Counted from the first letter of the stretch, positions 51,405 to 60,403 are shown. The stretch is 64,000 bases of DNA from Sporomusaceae bacterium UBA7701 (GCA_002482545.1 DLGF01000025.1:130200-194199); one strand, 5' to 3'. Notes: generated by a model not told the origin, from the sequence alone. Translations and numbers: made by a program.

Positions 51405-52148
51405 GTGATTGACAAGTCCAGTGTGGTGCCGATTTATTACCAACTCAAGACCCTGATCCAGAACCGGATCGCCGCCGGAGAATATCCGGTCGGCGCCAGG
51501 CTTCCCTCGGAGCGCGAGCTGTGCGAGCTCCATGGGATCAGCCGGATGACGGTGCGTCAGGCGGTAAACGATCTGGTGAATGAAGGCCGGCTGACGAGGG
51601 AGCAGGGCCGGGGGACCTTCGTCGCCAAACCCAAGATTGAGCAGGGCTTGGTTGCGTTATCCAGCTTCACGGAAGAGATGAAGCGCCGCAGCCTGATACC
51701 TGGGACCAAATTACTGGGTTTTCGCGTGACGGCGGCCGAGGGGCGGGTCGCGGAACGGCTTGGTGTCGCCGCGGGCGAACCAATCCACGAAATTACCCGT
51801 CTGCGCCTGGCGGATAACGAGCCGATGGCCATCGAAATTTCCCACCTGCCGCTCCGGTATGTGCCGAGCCTGCCCCCGGACCTGGTGGCCGCCGGGTCCT
51901 TATACGAAATTCTTCGCAGCAGCGGCATCGACATGGCCTATGCGGAGCAGACCCTGGAAGCATCCCTGGCCAAGGCCAAAGAAACCGAAATCCTGAGGGT
52001 GAAACCCAAAGCCCCCGTTCTGCTGATGGAGCGCACTACCTATCGATCCGACGGCCGGGCGGTAGAGTATGTCAAATCCGTGTACCGGGCTGACCGGTAC
52101 CGGTTCAGCATCCGGCTGACCGGTTCCGAAAGGTATGGTCCGGAATAA
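51405..52148 (+). CDS. GntR/HutC-family regulator of the MurNAc operon
   Basis: This 247-residue regulator has an N-terminal GntR winged helix (RLPSERELCELHGISRMTVRQ) and a C-terminal UTRA ligand domain (AEGRVAERLGVAAGEPIHEI...YEILRSSGIDM), as in NagR-type amino-sugar repressors. GTG at 51405 follows AAAGGAGGTGG. It is followed after 17 bases by the PTS gene. It is not a RpiR-type MurR, so control differs from E. coli. Confidence 0.88.
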   Translation: MIDKSSVVPIYYQLKTLIQNRIAAGEYPVGARLPSERELCELHGISRMTVRQAVNDLVNEGRLTREQGRGTFVAKPKIEQGLVALSSFTEEMKRRSLIPGTKLLGFRVTAAEGRVAERLGVAAGEPIHEITRLRLADNEPMAIEISHLPLRYVPSLPPDLVAAGSLYEILRSSGIDMAYAEQTLEASLAKAKETEILRVKPKAPVLLMERTTYRSDGRAVEYVKSVYRADRYRFSIRLTGSERYGPE

Positions 52149-52165
52149 CAAGGGAGGGTAAAAGA

Positions 52166-53524
52166 ATGGCAAAGGAGCAGGATTTAGCCGGTCGAATTCT
52201 CGAACTGATAGGCGGTAAGGGGAATATCGCCGCGGCCGCCTACTGCATGACCCGACTTCGGCTTACGCTGGCTGATCCGGCCAAGGCCGACACCGGTTCC
52301 CTGAAAAAAACGGCCGGGGTTCTGGGCGTCGTTGAGTCGGCGGGACAGTTGCAAATCATTCTGGGGCCGGGAGTGGTCAACAAGGTTGCTGATGAAATCA
52401 CGGCCCTGACAGGTCTCAGAATGGGTGAGGTGCAAGATTTCAAAGCTGCTTACGAGGATAAGAACCGCACTCCTTTCAAGCTGTTCCTCCGTAAGCTGGC
52501 CAGCATTTTTGTGCCGCTGATTCCGGCCATTGTTGCTTCCGGCATGATTGCCGGGCTGACCAATATCGTCATCCGGATGGGCGGAGATCCGAAGAGTTCC
52601 CTCGTACTTATTCTGAACGCCCTGGGCTGGGGTGTATTTACCTATCTGGCAATCTTTGTCGGAATCAACGCCGCCAAGGAGTTTGGCGGTACCCCCTCGA
52701 TGGGGGGCCTGGCCGGGGTTCTGATCATCAATCCGGCCATCTCCGCCATTACGATCGGCGGTGCGGCCCTGGTGCCGGGCCGCGGCGGCCTGATCGGTGT
52801 TTTGCTGGTGGCCTGGGTGATGTGCTTTGTGGAAAAGCGCCTGCGCAAAATCGTCCCCAACGCAATCGACATTGTGGTGACGCCGGCGCTGACTTTGCTG
52901 ATTACCGGCTTTGCGACCTATTTCATACTGCAGCCGGTAGGGGGCTATCTATCCGACGGCATCGTAGCCTTCTTCAAAAGTATGCTCGGTTGGGGCGGCG
53001 CGGTCGCCGGCTATGTTCTCGCGGGCACCTTCCTGCCGATCGTCATGACCGGTTTGCATCAGGGGCTGGTTCCCATTCACATGGAATTCCTGAACACCCT
53101 GAAAGAAAATCCGCTGTTCCCGATCCTGGCCATGGCCGGCGCCGGCCAGGTAGGAGCCGCCTTCGCCGTTTATCTCAAAACAAAAAATCAGCGGCTCAAG
53201 GACATCATTAAAGGCGCCCTTCCGGTAGGCATTCTCGGCATTGGCGAACCGCTCATTTTTGGCGTCACGCTGCCGCTCGGCCGCCCCTTCATCACGGCTT
53301 GCATCGGAGCCGGCTTCGGCGGCGCCTGGCAGGCCATTACCCATACTTCCAGCATCGCCCTGGGCGTTTCGGGACTGCCGCTGGCCTTTCTCATCAAACC
53401 GGGACAGGTGGGCAATTACCTGATCGGCATAGCGATCGCTTATGTCGCCGGTTTTCTCGTCACCTGGCTTGCCGGCTTTGACGATCCCCGGGACGAGAGC
53501 ACCGGCAGCGGAATGAGGCTGTAG
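52166..53524 (+). CDS. murP: PTS EIIBC component, MurNAc/sucrose-type
   Basis: This 452-residue phosphotransferase permease has an IIB domain with the phosphorylated C27 (AAYCMTRLRLTL) and a ten-helix IIC domain containing GIGEPLIFGVTLPLGRPF. No IIA domain is present, as in MurP, which borrows a general IIA. Next to mupG and murQ it should import MurNAc or MurNAc-GlcNAc as the 6-phosphate. Confidence 0.88.
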   Translation: MAKEQDLAGRILELIGGKGNIAAAAYCMTRLRLTLADPAKADTGSLKKTAGVLGVVESAGQLQIILGPGVVNKVADEITALTGLRMGEVQDFKAAYEDKNRTPFKLFLRKLASIFVPLIPAIVASGMIAGLTNIVIRMGGDPKSSLVLILNALGWGVFTYLAIFVGINAAKEFGGTPSMGGLAGVLIINPAISAITIGGAALVPGRGGLIGVLLVAWVMCFVEKRLRKIVPNAIDIVVTPALTLLITGFATYFILQPVGGYLSDGIVAFFKSMLGWGGAVAGYVLAGTFLPIVMTGLHQGLVPIHMEFLNTLKENPLFPILAMAGAGQVGAAFAVYLKTKNQRLKDIIKGALPVGILGIGEPLIFGVTLPLGRPFITACIGAGFGGAWQAITHTSSIALGVSGLPLAFLIKPGQVGNYLIGIAIAYVAGFLVTWLAGFDDPRDESTGSGMRL

Positions 53525-53526
53525 AA

Positions 53527-54600
53527 ATGGAAAAAGGAATTTCCCTTTATCCAGGGATGGGCTACTCCCTCCGGGAATCGCTGTCGTATCTCCAAAAAGC
53601 GAAAGCAGCCGGCTTCACCCGCCTGTTTACGTCGCTGCATATTCCGGAGGCGGACCCGGGTGCAGTCCTCGCCGAGTTCCGGGATATTGCAGCCGCGGCA
53701 ACGGAAATGGGCCTGGTCGTGACGGCCGACATCTCCCCCCGGGCTTTTTGCGCGTTGGAGGCCGGCCCGGCCAGCGCCGGCTTTTTCGTCCAAGCCGGCC
53801 TGAAAGCCTTGCGCTTTGATTTTGGTTTTACCGCCGAGGAGATTGCCGCCTGGACCCGGAGCGGCCTCGGGGTGGAGCTCAACGCCAGCACCATGGACGA
53901 ACCGGCCTTGACCGCGATTGTCAAAGCCGGTGCCGCCACAGAGAAATTTCAGGCCTGCCACAACTACTATCCCCGCCCTGATACCGGAATTTCTTATCAG
54001 CTTTTTACCGAACGCAACCGGTTGTTTCGCTCCAGGGCTATTCCTGTCGCGGCCTTTATCCCGTCGCTGGAAAATCCGCGGGGGCCGCTGCAGGCCGGAC
54101 TGCCGACCCTGGAACAGCACCGGGGTATAAATACGGTACAAGCGGCGAAACATCTGATATGGGATGGACAGGTCGCGGCGGTGATCATCGGCGATCCCCT
54201 GGCGGCCGACGCCGAGCTTCGGCAGGTCGGGGCGGTTGAGGCCGATTGCGTTGAACTGCAGGTCGAGCTTTCCCCGGGGCTCACTGCTCTGGAAAGGACT
54301 ATTTTATTTGCCGACCATATCAACCGCACCGATTCCGGCGAAGGGGCCGTGCGGTCCGCCAATGCCCGCAGCCTGGCGGCGGAGCAGCTTCCGGCGGGCG
54401 GGATTCGGCCGCGGCTGCAGGGCTGCGTGACGATCGACAACTCCGGGTATATGCGCTATATGGGCGAATTGCAATTATTGCGGAAGGATCTGCCGGCTGA
54501 CCCCCGGGTGAATGTAGTGGCCCGGGTTATTGCGCAGGAACGGTTTTTAATCGATCTGATCCGTCCGGGAATGAAGTTCCGGTTCAGGCCGGCATATTGA
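53527..54600 (+). CDS. mupG: 6-phospho-N-acetylmuramidase (MupG/DUF871 family)
   Basis: This 357-residue TIM-barrel protein with a small C-terminal domain begins GISLYPGMGYSLRESLSYL and contains FTSLHIPEA, ALRFDFGF and CHNYYPRPDTGIS, the DUF871 pattern. MupG of Staphylococcus aureus cleaves MurNAc-6-phosphate-GlcNAc after PTS uptake. It starts 3 bases after murP and murQ follows, which supports that role here. Confidence 0.9.
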   Translation: MEKGISLYPGMGYSLRESLSYLQKAKAAGFTRLFTSLHIPEADPGAVLAEFRDIAAAATEMGLVVTADISPRAFCALEAGPASAGFFVQAGLKALRFDFGFTAEEIAAWTRSGLGVELNASTMDEPALTAIVKAGAATEKFQACHNYYPRPDTGISYQLFTERNRLFRSRAIPVAAFIPSLENPRGPLQAGLPTLEQHRGINTVQAAKHLIWDGQVAAVIIGDPLAADAELRQVGAVEADCVELQVELSPGLTALERTILFADHINRTDSGEGAVRSANARSLAAEQLPAGGIRPRLQGCVTIDNSGYMRYMGELQLLRKDLPADPRVNVVARVIAQERFLIDLIRPGMKFRFRPAY

Positions 54601-54610
54601 GGTGACGCAG

Positions 54611-55516
54611 ATGAATCTGGAGAAGCTACTTACCGAGGCGCGCAATCCGGCGACCACAGATATCGATACGCTATCGACCCTGGAAATCGTGACCGAAATC
54701 AACCGCGAAGACCAGGCGGTGGCCGGAGCGGTGGCCAAGGAATTGCCGAACGTGGCGAAGGCGGTCGACTGGATCGTGGCGAGCATCAGCCGGGGCGGCC
54801 GGCTGATCTATCTTGGCGCCGGAACCAGCGGCCGGCTTGGCATTCTCGATGCTTCGGAATGTCCGCCGACCTACGGAACGCCGCCGGAACTCGTCCAAGG
54901 ATTGATTGCCGGAGGCCCGGAGGCTGTGTTTCGCTCCATCGAAGGCGCGGAGGATTGCCTGACCCAGGCCGCGGAAGACCTGAAAGGCAAACAGCTTTCG
55001 GCGGCCGACACCGTAGTCGGCATCGCCGCCAGCGGCCGGACCCCCTATGTGATCGGCGGACTTCAGTACGCCAAAACGATCGGCTGCAAAACCGTCGCGG
55101 TGACCTGCTCGCCGGACTCGGAAATGGAGCGGACGGCGGATCTGACCATCTGCGCCCGGGTGGGACCGGAAGTCATTATGGGTTCGACCCGGATGAAGGC
55201 CGGGACGGCCCAGAAGCTTATTTTGAATATGCTTACAACCGCAGCCATGATTCGCAGCGGCAAGGTGTACTCAAACCTGATGGTCGACGTGCAGGCCACC
55301 AACTCCAAGCTCGTGGAGCGGGGGAAACGCATCGTCATGCTGGCGGCCGGAGTGGACCGCCGCCAAGCGGAAAAAACCCTCGGCGCGGCCGGCGGCTCGG
55401 TCAAGGTGGCAGTCACCGCCCTGTTGGGCAATATGTCTATTGAAGAGGCAAAGGCGGCTTTGGCGGCGGCCGACGGCTTCGTCGCCAAAGCCCTGGCGGG
55501 GAGGGCCGGGAAATGA
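54611..55516 (+). CDS. murQ: N-acetylmuramic acid 6-phosphate etherase
   Basis: This enzyme removes lactate from MurNAc-6-phosphate to yield GlcNAc-6-phosphate. It has 301 residues with the SIS fold, YLGAGTSGRLGILDASECPPTYG with catalytic E83, and E114 in SIEGAED, matching E. coli MurQ numbering. ATG at 54611 is chosen because GAGGTG lies 6 bases upstream; GTG 54602 is part of that site. Confidence 0.95.
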   Translation: MNLEKLLTEARNPATTDIDTLSTLEIVTEINREDQAVAGAVAKELPNVAKAVDWIVASISRGGRLIYLGAGTSGRLGILDASECPPTYGTPPELVQGLIAGGPEAVFRSIEGAEDCLTQAAEDLKGKQLSAADTVVGIAASGRTPYVIGGLQYAKTIGCKTVAVTCSPDSEMERTADLTICARVGPEVIMGSTRMKAGTAQKLILNMLTTAAMIRSGKVYSNLMVDVQATNSKLVERGKRIVMLAAGVDRRQAEKTLGAAGGSVKVAVTALLGNMSIEEAKAALAAADGFVAKALAGRAGK

Positions 55517-55548
55517 ACCCCGGCGCCGGGTGCTGTTAAAGGAAGAAG

Positions 55549-56457
55549 GTGCAACAGTTGCGGCCAGAGATACTTTACCCGGAAGAAAACCGGGGCAATC
55601 GCCGGCTATTTGATTGTGTCGCCGTCGACATTGACGGCACTTTGCTGAATGATGCAAAAGAAATTCCGCTTGCGAACAAACAGGCCATCGCCGATTTCAG
55701 CCAAGACGGTGGTACGGTGGTCCTGGTCAGCGGCCGGATGCCGGTATCGGTAAGGTGGCATTCGGAGCTGCTGGGGCTTGGCGGGTATTACGTGGCAATG
55801 AACGGCGCGGTAATCGGGCACGGGCCGAAGCGGTGGTGGAGCCGGGCCTTTGAGCCTCCGGCGGCGCTGGAGTTCCTTCAGGCCTGCCGGTCCCGGTCCT
55901 TGTACTGTCACTTTTATACCGACGATACCTTGCTGTATGACCAGGAAACCCGGTGGAATCAGAACTGGACGATGCGGAACGCCGCCCGCCTGGAAGGAGG
56001 AGGTTATCTGCCCCGGGGAAACCGGGCCACCTGGGAAATGCCTTTGGCCAGGCGGGTGGAAGATTTGGCCGACGTTATCCTAAGGGAATCCCAGACGATA
56101 TATAAAACCGCCGTTTTTTCCGACGAGCCGCTGCGGGAAGTGTGGGAAGAGCTTGGAACCATCCCCGGGCTTACAGTGACGAGTTCGGATCTTTCTTCCA
56201 ACCTGGAAGTCGCGCCTACAGGAGTGACGAAAGGCAGCTCGTTGCTGCGGCTGATGAGAATGCTCGGCATCTCACCCGACAGGGTGATGACAATCGGAGA
56301 TAATTACAATGACATCAGCATGTTTCAGACTGCCGGCCTGAGCGTGGCGATGGGCAACGCTCCCAAGGACGTGCGGCGGTCCGCCCATCAGGTAACCGCA
56401 TCCAACGAAGCGGCGGGGGTTGCCCAGGCGATTCGGCGGTGGGCCTACGCGGGATAA
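55549..56457 (+). CDS. HAD-superfamily Cof-type sugar phosphatase
   Basis: This 302-residue HAD hydrolase has the nucleophile pair D27 and D29 in VAVDIDGTLLND, a large cap domain and the C-terminal GDNYNDISMF metal motif, as in the Cof/YidA subfamily. It starts 32 bases after murQ (GTG at 55549) and probably belongs to the same transcript. A sugar-phosphate overflow or recycling role is inferred from position only. Confidence 0.86.
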   Translation: MQQLRPEILYPEENRGNRRLFDCVAVDIDGTLLNDAKEIPLANKQAIADFSQDGGTVVLVSGRMPVSVRWHSELLGLGGYYVAMNGAVIGHGPKRWWSRAFEPPAALEFLQACRSRSLYCHFYTDDTLLYDQETRWNQNWTMRNAARLEGGGYLPRGNRATWEMPLARRVEDLADVILRESQTIYKTAVFSDEPLREVWEELGTIPGLTVTSSDLSSNLEVAPTGVTKGSSLLRLMRMLGISPDRVMTIGDNYNDISMFQTAGLSVAMGNAPKDVRRSAHQVTASNEAAGVAQAIRRWAYAG

Positions 56458-56477
56458 CCCCTATAAGGCAAAAAAGA

Positions 56478-56517
56478 GCAACAGGGACGGAAGCCTCCGC
56501 TCCTGTTGCGTGCTTTT
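56478..56517 (+). terminator. Hairpin after the MurNAc operon
   Basis: GCAACAGG (56478-56485) and CCTGTTGC (56502-56509) enclose a further inner stem, then GTGCTTTT. The short T-run makes it a moderate terminator. Confidence 0.65.
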
Positions 56518-56625
56518 GGGGTACATAAACCAGGCTGTCAAGTTCTTGCTCTCCCGGAACCCGGAAGGAGAACCGACCCGTCGTGCGAATAGGAATACCT
56601 AAAAGGGCTCCGAACGGGACCGGAG

Positions 56626-56802
56626 TCAGTCGGTCTTCCTGCGGTTTGGCGAAAGCTTGGGCTGGTTTTTAAGGGCTGCCGCTATATCTTTGGTGGAGGC
56701 GATCATGGTTTCAATTACGCAGCAATGGTGCTGGACATCCCACCAGGCGCAGGTGTTTTGCCGGCAGCCGAAGTCGATGAGCGGGCATTTGGGTCGTTCC
56801 AT
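56626..56802 (-). CDS. Small Cys-rich protein, copy B
   Basis: This 58-residue protein has the core CPLIDFGCRQNTCAWWD followed by HHCCVIE and a basic tail (PNRRKTD). The ATG at 56802 has CAGGAG 9 bases upstream. Five cysteines suggest a metal-binding knot. It shares the core motif with the neighbouring 49-residue protein at 56830, so the pair is a tandem duplication. I know no function for it. Confidence 0.72.
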   Translation of the reverse strand: MERPKCPLIDFGCRQNTCAWWDVQHHCCVIETMIASTKDIAAALKNQPKLSPNRRKTD

Positions 56803-56829
56803 GGCGCTTCACTCCTGAGCGTATTGGTA

Positions 56830-56979
56830 TTATGAAATAAGGGCGTTGAGGAGTGTTTTAATTTCCTCGGTGTTCACGAGAAGGGTCATAATAGCGCATC
56901 GACAGTTGTCCGAGTCCCACCATGCGCAGGTGCTTTGTCGGCAGCCGAAGTCGATGAGCGGGCAGGTTAGTCTTTGCAT
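56830..56979 (-). CDS. Small Cys-rich protein, copy A
   Basis: This 49-residue protein reads MQRLTCPLIDFGCRQSTCAW, then WDSDNCRCAI and an amphipathic tail. GGAGGG lies 5 bases before the ATG at 56979. Five cysteines and the WW dipeptide are in the same places as in copy B. It is upstream of copy B with a 27-base gap, so both are probably on one transcript. Confidence 0.72.
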   Translation of the reverse strand: MQRLTCPLIDFGCRQSTCAWWDSDNCRCAIMTLLVNTEEIKTLLNALIS

Positions 56980-57212
56980 AATAGCCCTCCATCTTTGGCA
57001 ATGAACGTTCTTTAATTAGTTCGCTGCCTGTGGCCGGAATCCTTTAGCATTCGGGGGGCGGACCGCTGGTGGCGGGATGACGCTGCGCCTGCGCCCGTCC
57101 AAGCGGCCGGCGTCGCAGCAGGATAATTTTCAATATTTGAAGCGGATACTATAGACGGATGGTTTCAGCTAGCGGGAAGGGACCAGGGGATTGGCGAACA
57201 GGAGGAGGAACC

Positions 57213-57302
57213 ATGACCGAACCGACCGGAGTCTTCTTCCGGATGACAAGAATACAGCAGAGGGTCAGGACGGCGGTGCGCAAGGGGGCCGTGCAGGCGT
57301 GA
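57213..57302 (+). CDS. Putative 29-residue leader peptide before the PAP2 gene
   Basis: ATG at 57213 has the best ribosome site in the area (AGGAGGAGGAA) and encodes a short basic peptide (MTEPTGVFFRMTRIQQ...). It ends in a TGA that overlaps the GTG of the PAP2 frame (GTGA). It may serve translational coupling. It could also be the original N-terminus of the downstream gene after a frame shift. Confidence 0.45.
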   Translation: MTEPTGVFFRMTRIQQRVRTAVRKGAVQA

Positions 57303-58480
57303 GGCGGTCAGGGCAGGCGATTATCGCGGTCCTCGTCCTGTGTCTCGCAGGACTGGCCATTGGGGACCTGAAGGGGGAGCGGGAGGAAAATGAGCGCAGG
57401 GCGCTTGTCGTTCACGGTGACGCTTTCCTCGCGCCGGGCGATGCAATCGAGAAACTGCTGGTTATCGGCGGCGATGCCCGCATCGAAGGAGCGATAACCA
57501 CTTGGATTGCGGTTATTGAGGGCAATTTGACCGTAGCGGAAGGCGGCAGTCTGTCCGGAATGGCGCTGATCGTCGACGGGCGGCTCACCGATGGGCCCGG
57601 GTCCAGTGCCGAACCGGTATTTATCCTGGAATTCCCCCGAAGTTCGGCAGCCGTCAACGGCGCCGCCTGGATCGTGGTTTTCGGGCTGATTTTCGGGCTG
57701 AGCGCCCTTGCTTTTGCCGCCTGGCTTTCGCTTCGGCTCCTCCGCGCCGGGATCAACCGGTTTCCGTTCCTAGGCGCGCTTTGGGATGTCCGCCGCCAGA
57801 ACCCCATGCTTCTCGTGCTGATGGGGCTGGCTGTAAGCGCAATGCTGCTGGCTCTTTTCGTTCATTTGGCTGAAGAGACGATTTATCAGCAGGAGGCCGA
57901 CCTGGCTGACAACCTGATCATTTGGCTTGTCCACTCCATTGCCACTCCCGGATTCGACCGGGCCATGACTTTTATTACCTACGCGGGGGCGGGAGCCGTA
58001 TATATCGTGTTTGCTCCCGTCGTGGCCGGCCTGCTGCTGTTTCGCGGACTGAAGAGGGAAGGTTCCGTGCTGGTGATTTGCCTGGCCGGGGCGGCGCTGC
58101 TCAATTATTTGCTCAAACACCTGTTCGAACGAGCCAGACCGGACCTGTACCGGGTTATCGCCGAGACGGGGTACAGTTTTCCCAGCGGCCACGCCATGGT
58201 TTCTTTCTGTTTTTACGGGATGGCGGCTTATATCGCCGGAAGACATATTGCATCAGCCTGGAAGAGACGAGCGTTCTATGCAGCCACAGCCTTGCTGATA
58301 GGCACTATTGGCTTCAGCCGTATCTATTTGGGCGTACACTACCCGAGTGATATCGCCGGCGGCTATATCGCCGGCGGCACATGGCTGGCTTTTTGCATCT
58401 CTTTTCTCTGGTGGTGGGAGCATAAAAAGCGTCGCCGGAATTCGAAGGATTCCCAGAACGAAGGAGGACGCCGGAATTAA
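57299..58480 (+). CDS. PAP2-family membrane phosphatase with N-terminal beta-solenoid-like domain
   Basis: From GTG 57299 the protein has 393 residues. It begins with a signal-like segment (RRSGQAIIAVLVLCLAGLAIG). An extracytoplasmic repeat-like region follows (VIGGDARIEGAITTWIAVIEGNLTVAEGGS), similar to polymer-forming/bactofilin folds. Then come membrane helices and the PAP2 motifs KHLFERARP, SFPSGHA and SRIYLGVHYPSD. It probably dephosphorylates a lipid phosphate such as undecaprenyl-PP or phosphatidic acid outside the membrane. The frame extends to TTG 57191, but that leader is hydrophilic and lacks a good ribosome site. Confidence 0.85.
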   Translation: MRRSGQAIIAVLVLCLAGLAIGDLKGEREENERRALVVHGDAFLAPGDAIEKLLVIGGDARIEGAITTWIAVIEGNLTVAEGGSLSGMALIVDGRLTDGPGSSAEPVFILEFPRSSAAVNGAAWIVVFGLIFGLSALAFAAWLSLRLLRAGINRFPFLGALWDVRRQNPMLLVLMGLAVSAMLLALFVHLAEETIYQQEADLADNLIIWLVHSIATPGFDRAMTFITYAGAGAVYIVFAPVVAGLLLFRGLKREGSVLVICLAGAALLNYLLKHLFERARPDLYRVIAETGYSFPSGHAMVSFCFYGMAAYIAGRHIASAWKRRAFYAATALLIGTIGFSRIYLGVHYPSDIAGGYIAGGTWLAFCISFLWWWEHKKRRRNSKDSQNEGGRRN

Positions 58481-58491
58481 TTCCGGCGTCC
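58466..58491. terminator. 26-bp perfect palindrome between convergent genes
   Basis: GGACGCCGGAATT is followed directly by its reverse complement. It covers the PAP2 stop codon and lies between that gene and butyrate kinase, which points the other way. A hairpin here could stop both transcripts, although T-runs are absent. Confidence 0.6.
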
Positions 58492-58514
58492 TTCGCTTCA
58501 GCCGCTCCCGGCGC

Positions 58515-59585
58515 TTATTTATACTCCTTGGAAGACTCTTCGTTGACGAGTACGCGATAGGCGCCCTCCACCAGGGCCTGCAGTTCGTTTTCCCCGGGAA
58601 TGACCTGGACCGGGGCGATAAAGTGGACATATTCTTTGAGCTTGTCGGTAAGCAGCTTGGAATAGGCGATCCCGCCGGTCAGCACGATATAGTCGACCTT
58701 GCCGGAGACCGGCACAGCAGCGGCGGCGATGTATCTGGCCACTTGATAAATCATGGCCTGATATACCAGCTCCGCTTCCTTGTCTCCTTCGCCAATCCGC
58801 TTCTCCACTTCGCGGGCATCGTTGGTTCCGAGATGGGCAACCAGTCCGCCCCGGCCGGCAAGCATCTTGGCGATGCTTTCGCGGCTCAGGCCGCTGGACA
58901 GGATTTCTGTGGCAAACTGCCCGGCCTGAACGGTCCCGGCCCGCTCAGGGGAAAAGGGGCCTTCGCCGTCCAGGGCGTTATTTACCTCCACTACCCGGCC
59001 TTGTTTATGGCAGCCGACCGAAATGCCGCCTCCCAGATGAGCGACAATCAGCGTGAGTTCTTCGTAAGGCTTGTTCAGGGTTTTGGCAAAGCGCTTCGCC
59101 ACGGCTTTCTGATTGAGAGCATGGAAGATGCTCTTCTTCTCCAGTTCCGGGCGGCCGGTAATCCGGGCGACCGGATCAAGTTCGTCGACGACTACGGGGT
59201 CGACGATGTACGCGGGACAATCGGCGAGTTCGGCAATCCGGCTGGCCAGAATTGCGCCAAGATTGGAAGCGTGGGCGCCGTAACGGCTGTGCTTCAGATC
59301 GTCCAGCATCGGAGCATTGACGGCGTAAGTGCCGCTGACAACCGGCTTGAGGAGACCGCCGCGGCCGACGACCGCCGCGAAATCCTCTGGCTTAATGTGC
59401 TGGGACGCCAGAAAGTCCAGGATTTTTTCCAGCCGGTATTCAAACTGGTCGATAATGGTCGGGAACTGCTCTAGCTCCGCACTACTATGGCTCAGGTTCT
59501 GGGTCTTTACTTCGTTTAAATCCTCATATACTGCAATCTTTGTCGATGTGGAGCCGGGATTGATGGCTAAAATCTTAAAGGACAT
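58515..59585 (-). CDS. buk: Butyrate kinase
   Basis: This enzyme converts butyryl-phosphate and ADP to butyrate and ATP, or the reverse. The 356 residues have the acetate/butyrate kinase fold: LAINPGSTSTKIAVYED, VGRGGLLKPV, AHLGGGISVG and VLTGGIAYS. No phosphotransbutyrylase gene is in the window. It could complete butyrate formation from the operon at 33901. ATG at 59585, minus strand. Confidence 0.94.
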   Translation of the reverse strand: MSFKILAINPGSTSTKIAVYEDLNEVKTQNLSHSSAELEQFPTIIDQFEYRLEKILDFLASQHIKPEDFAAVVGRGGLLKPVVSGTYAVNAPMLDDLKHSRYGAHASNLGAILASRIAELADCPAYIVDPVVVDELDPVARITGRPELEKKSIFHALNQKAVAKRFAKTLNKPYEELTLIVAHLGGGISVGCHKQGRVVEVNNALDGEGPFSPERAGTVQAGQFATEILSSGLSRESIAKMLAGRGGLVAHLGTNDAREVEKRIGEGDKEAELVYQAMIYQVARYIAAAAVPVSGKVDYIVLTGGIAYSKLLTDKLKEYVHFIAPVQVIPGENELQALVEGAYRVLVNEESSKEYK

Positions 59586-59710
59586 TGATCAGACCTCCGT
59601 ATCATGATGATGTCACAAATATATTGTAAAGGCCGGATCGAATTTTGTTAAGAGGTCTGGCCGCTTATTTTTTTCTAGACCGGCAGGCTAATTCCCGCAA
59701 AGCCTGGAGA

Positions 59711-60349
59711 TTAGCGCAACCGTAACAATCCGAGCAAAATGAGGAGGGTACCGGGCAAATAGGGGAAGTGCCTTTTGAGGCCGGCTGTCAAAACGCGGGA
59801 GGAAGCCCAGCAACCGGCGGCAATGAAGGATATCTGAATCAGGCCCATCGCCAGGGGAGTATACCAGGGAAGCGTTCCTATAAGGGCGGCGCCAAAGGCT
59901 GCCACCATATTATCCACGCCCAGGGCCAGCCCCAAGAGGCCTGCTTCGGCGGGGCTGATCGACAGGGATTGATCCAGGTCGGCGGTTTCGGGCCTGATCA
60001 TGATGGTCACAACCAGGCGGCCGATGGAAAACGTCAGCTGCCGCACGGACAATCTTCCGGCAGGCTCATAGGGAGAAATCGCTGTTGCAAGATACTCCTG
60101 AAACAGGCTGAACAGCCCGAGCCCGATCAACAGCAGCGCGCCTGCCGCGACGGCGATGTGGGTGTTGACTGCCGCCCCCAATAGATTGGCGAGAAACATA
60201 GCCAGAGCCGTACACAGCGCAGTTACCAGGCCGACGATGGCCAGCGAACGGCGGGGGAGGGCGATTCCTTTTAGGCCGTAGGCCAAGCCGGCCGCGAAGG
60301 AGTCCAGGCTGACGGCTATGCCAAGCAATAAAACAAACATTATACTCAT
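59711..60349 (-). CDS. YtaF-like (MntP-superfamily) membrane protein, copy 1
   Basis: This 212-residue protein has six predicted membrane segments and paired motifs AVSLDSFAAGLAYGLKGI and LALGVDNMVAAFGAALIG, each with the acidic residue seen in MntP/YtaF proteins. YtaF is annotated as a sporulation membrane protein; MntP exports manganese. It is a tandem paralogue of the next gene. ATG at 60349 has GAGGAAC upstream. Confidence 0.83.
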   Translation of the reverse strand: MSIMFVLLLGIAVSLDSFAAGLAYGLKGIALPRRSLAIVGLVTALCTALAMFLANLLGAAVNTHIAVAAGALLLIGLGLFSLFQEYLATAISPYEPAGRLSVRQLTFSIGRLVVTIMIRPETADLDQSLSISPAEAGLLGLALGVDNMVAAFGAALIGTLPWYTPLAMGLIQISFIAAGCWASSRVLTAGLKRHFPYLPGTLLILLGLLRLR

Positions 60350-60403
60350 TAAAGTTCCTCCAGTAAGGTAACAGGTAGGAGGGGCCCGCGTTTCGCCGCG
60401 GCG

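Noticed and set aside
56420..56602. 60-codon frame after the HAD phosphatase
   Set aside because: It overlaps the end of the HAD gene and the terminator hairpin and has no recognisable content.
57191..57298. TTG start at 57191 for the PAP2 protein
   Set aside because: The 36 added residues are charged and would precede a signal-like segment that starts naturally at GTG 57299.
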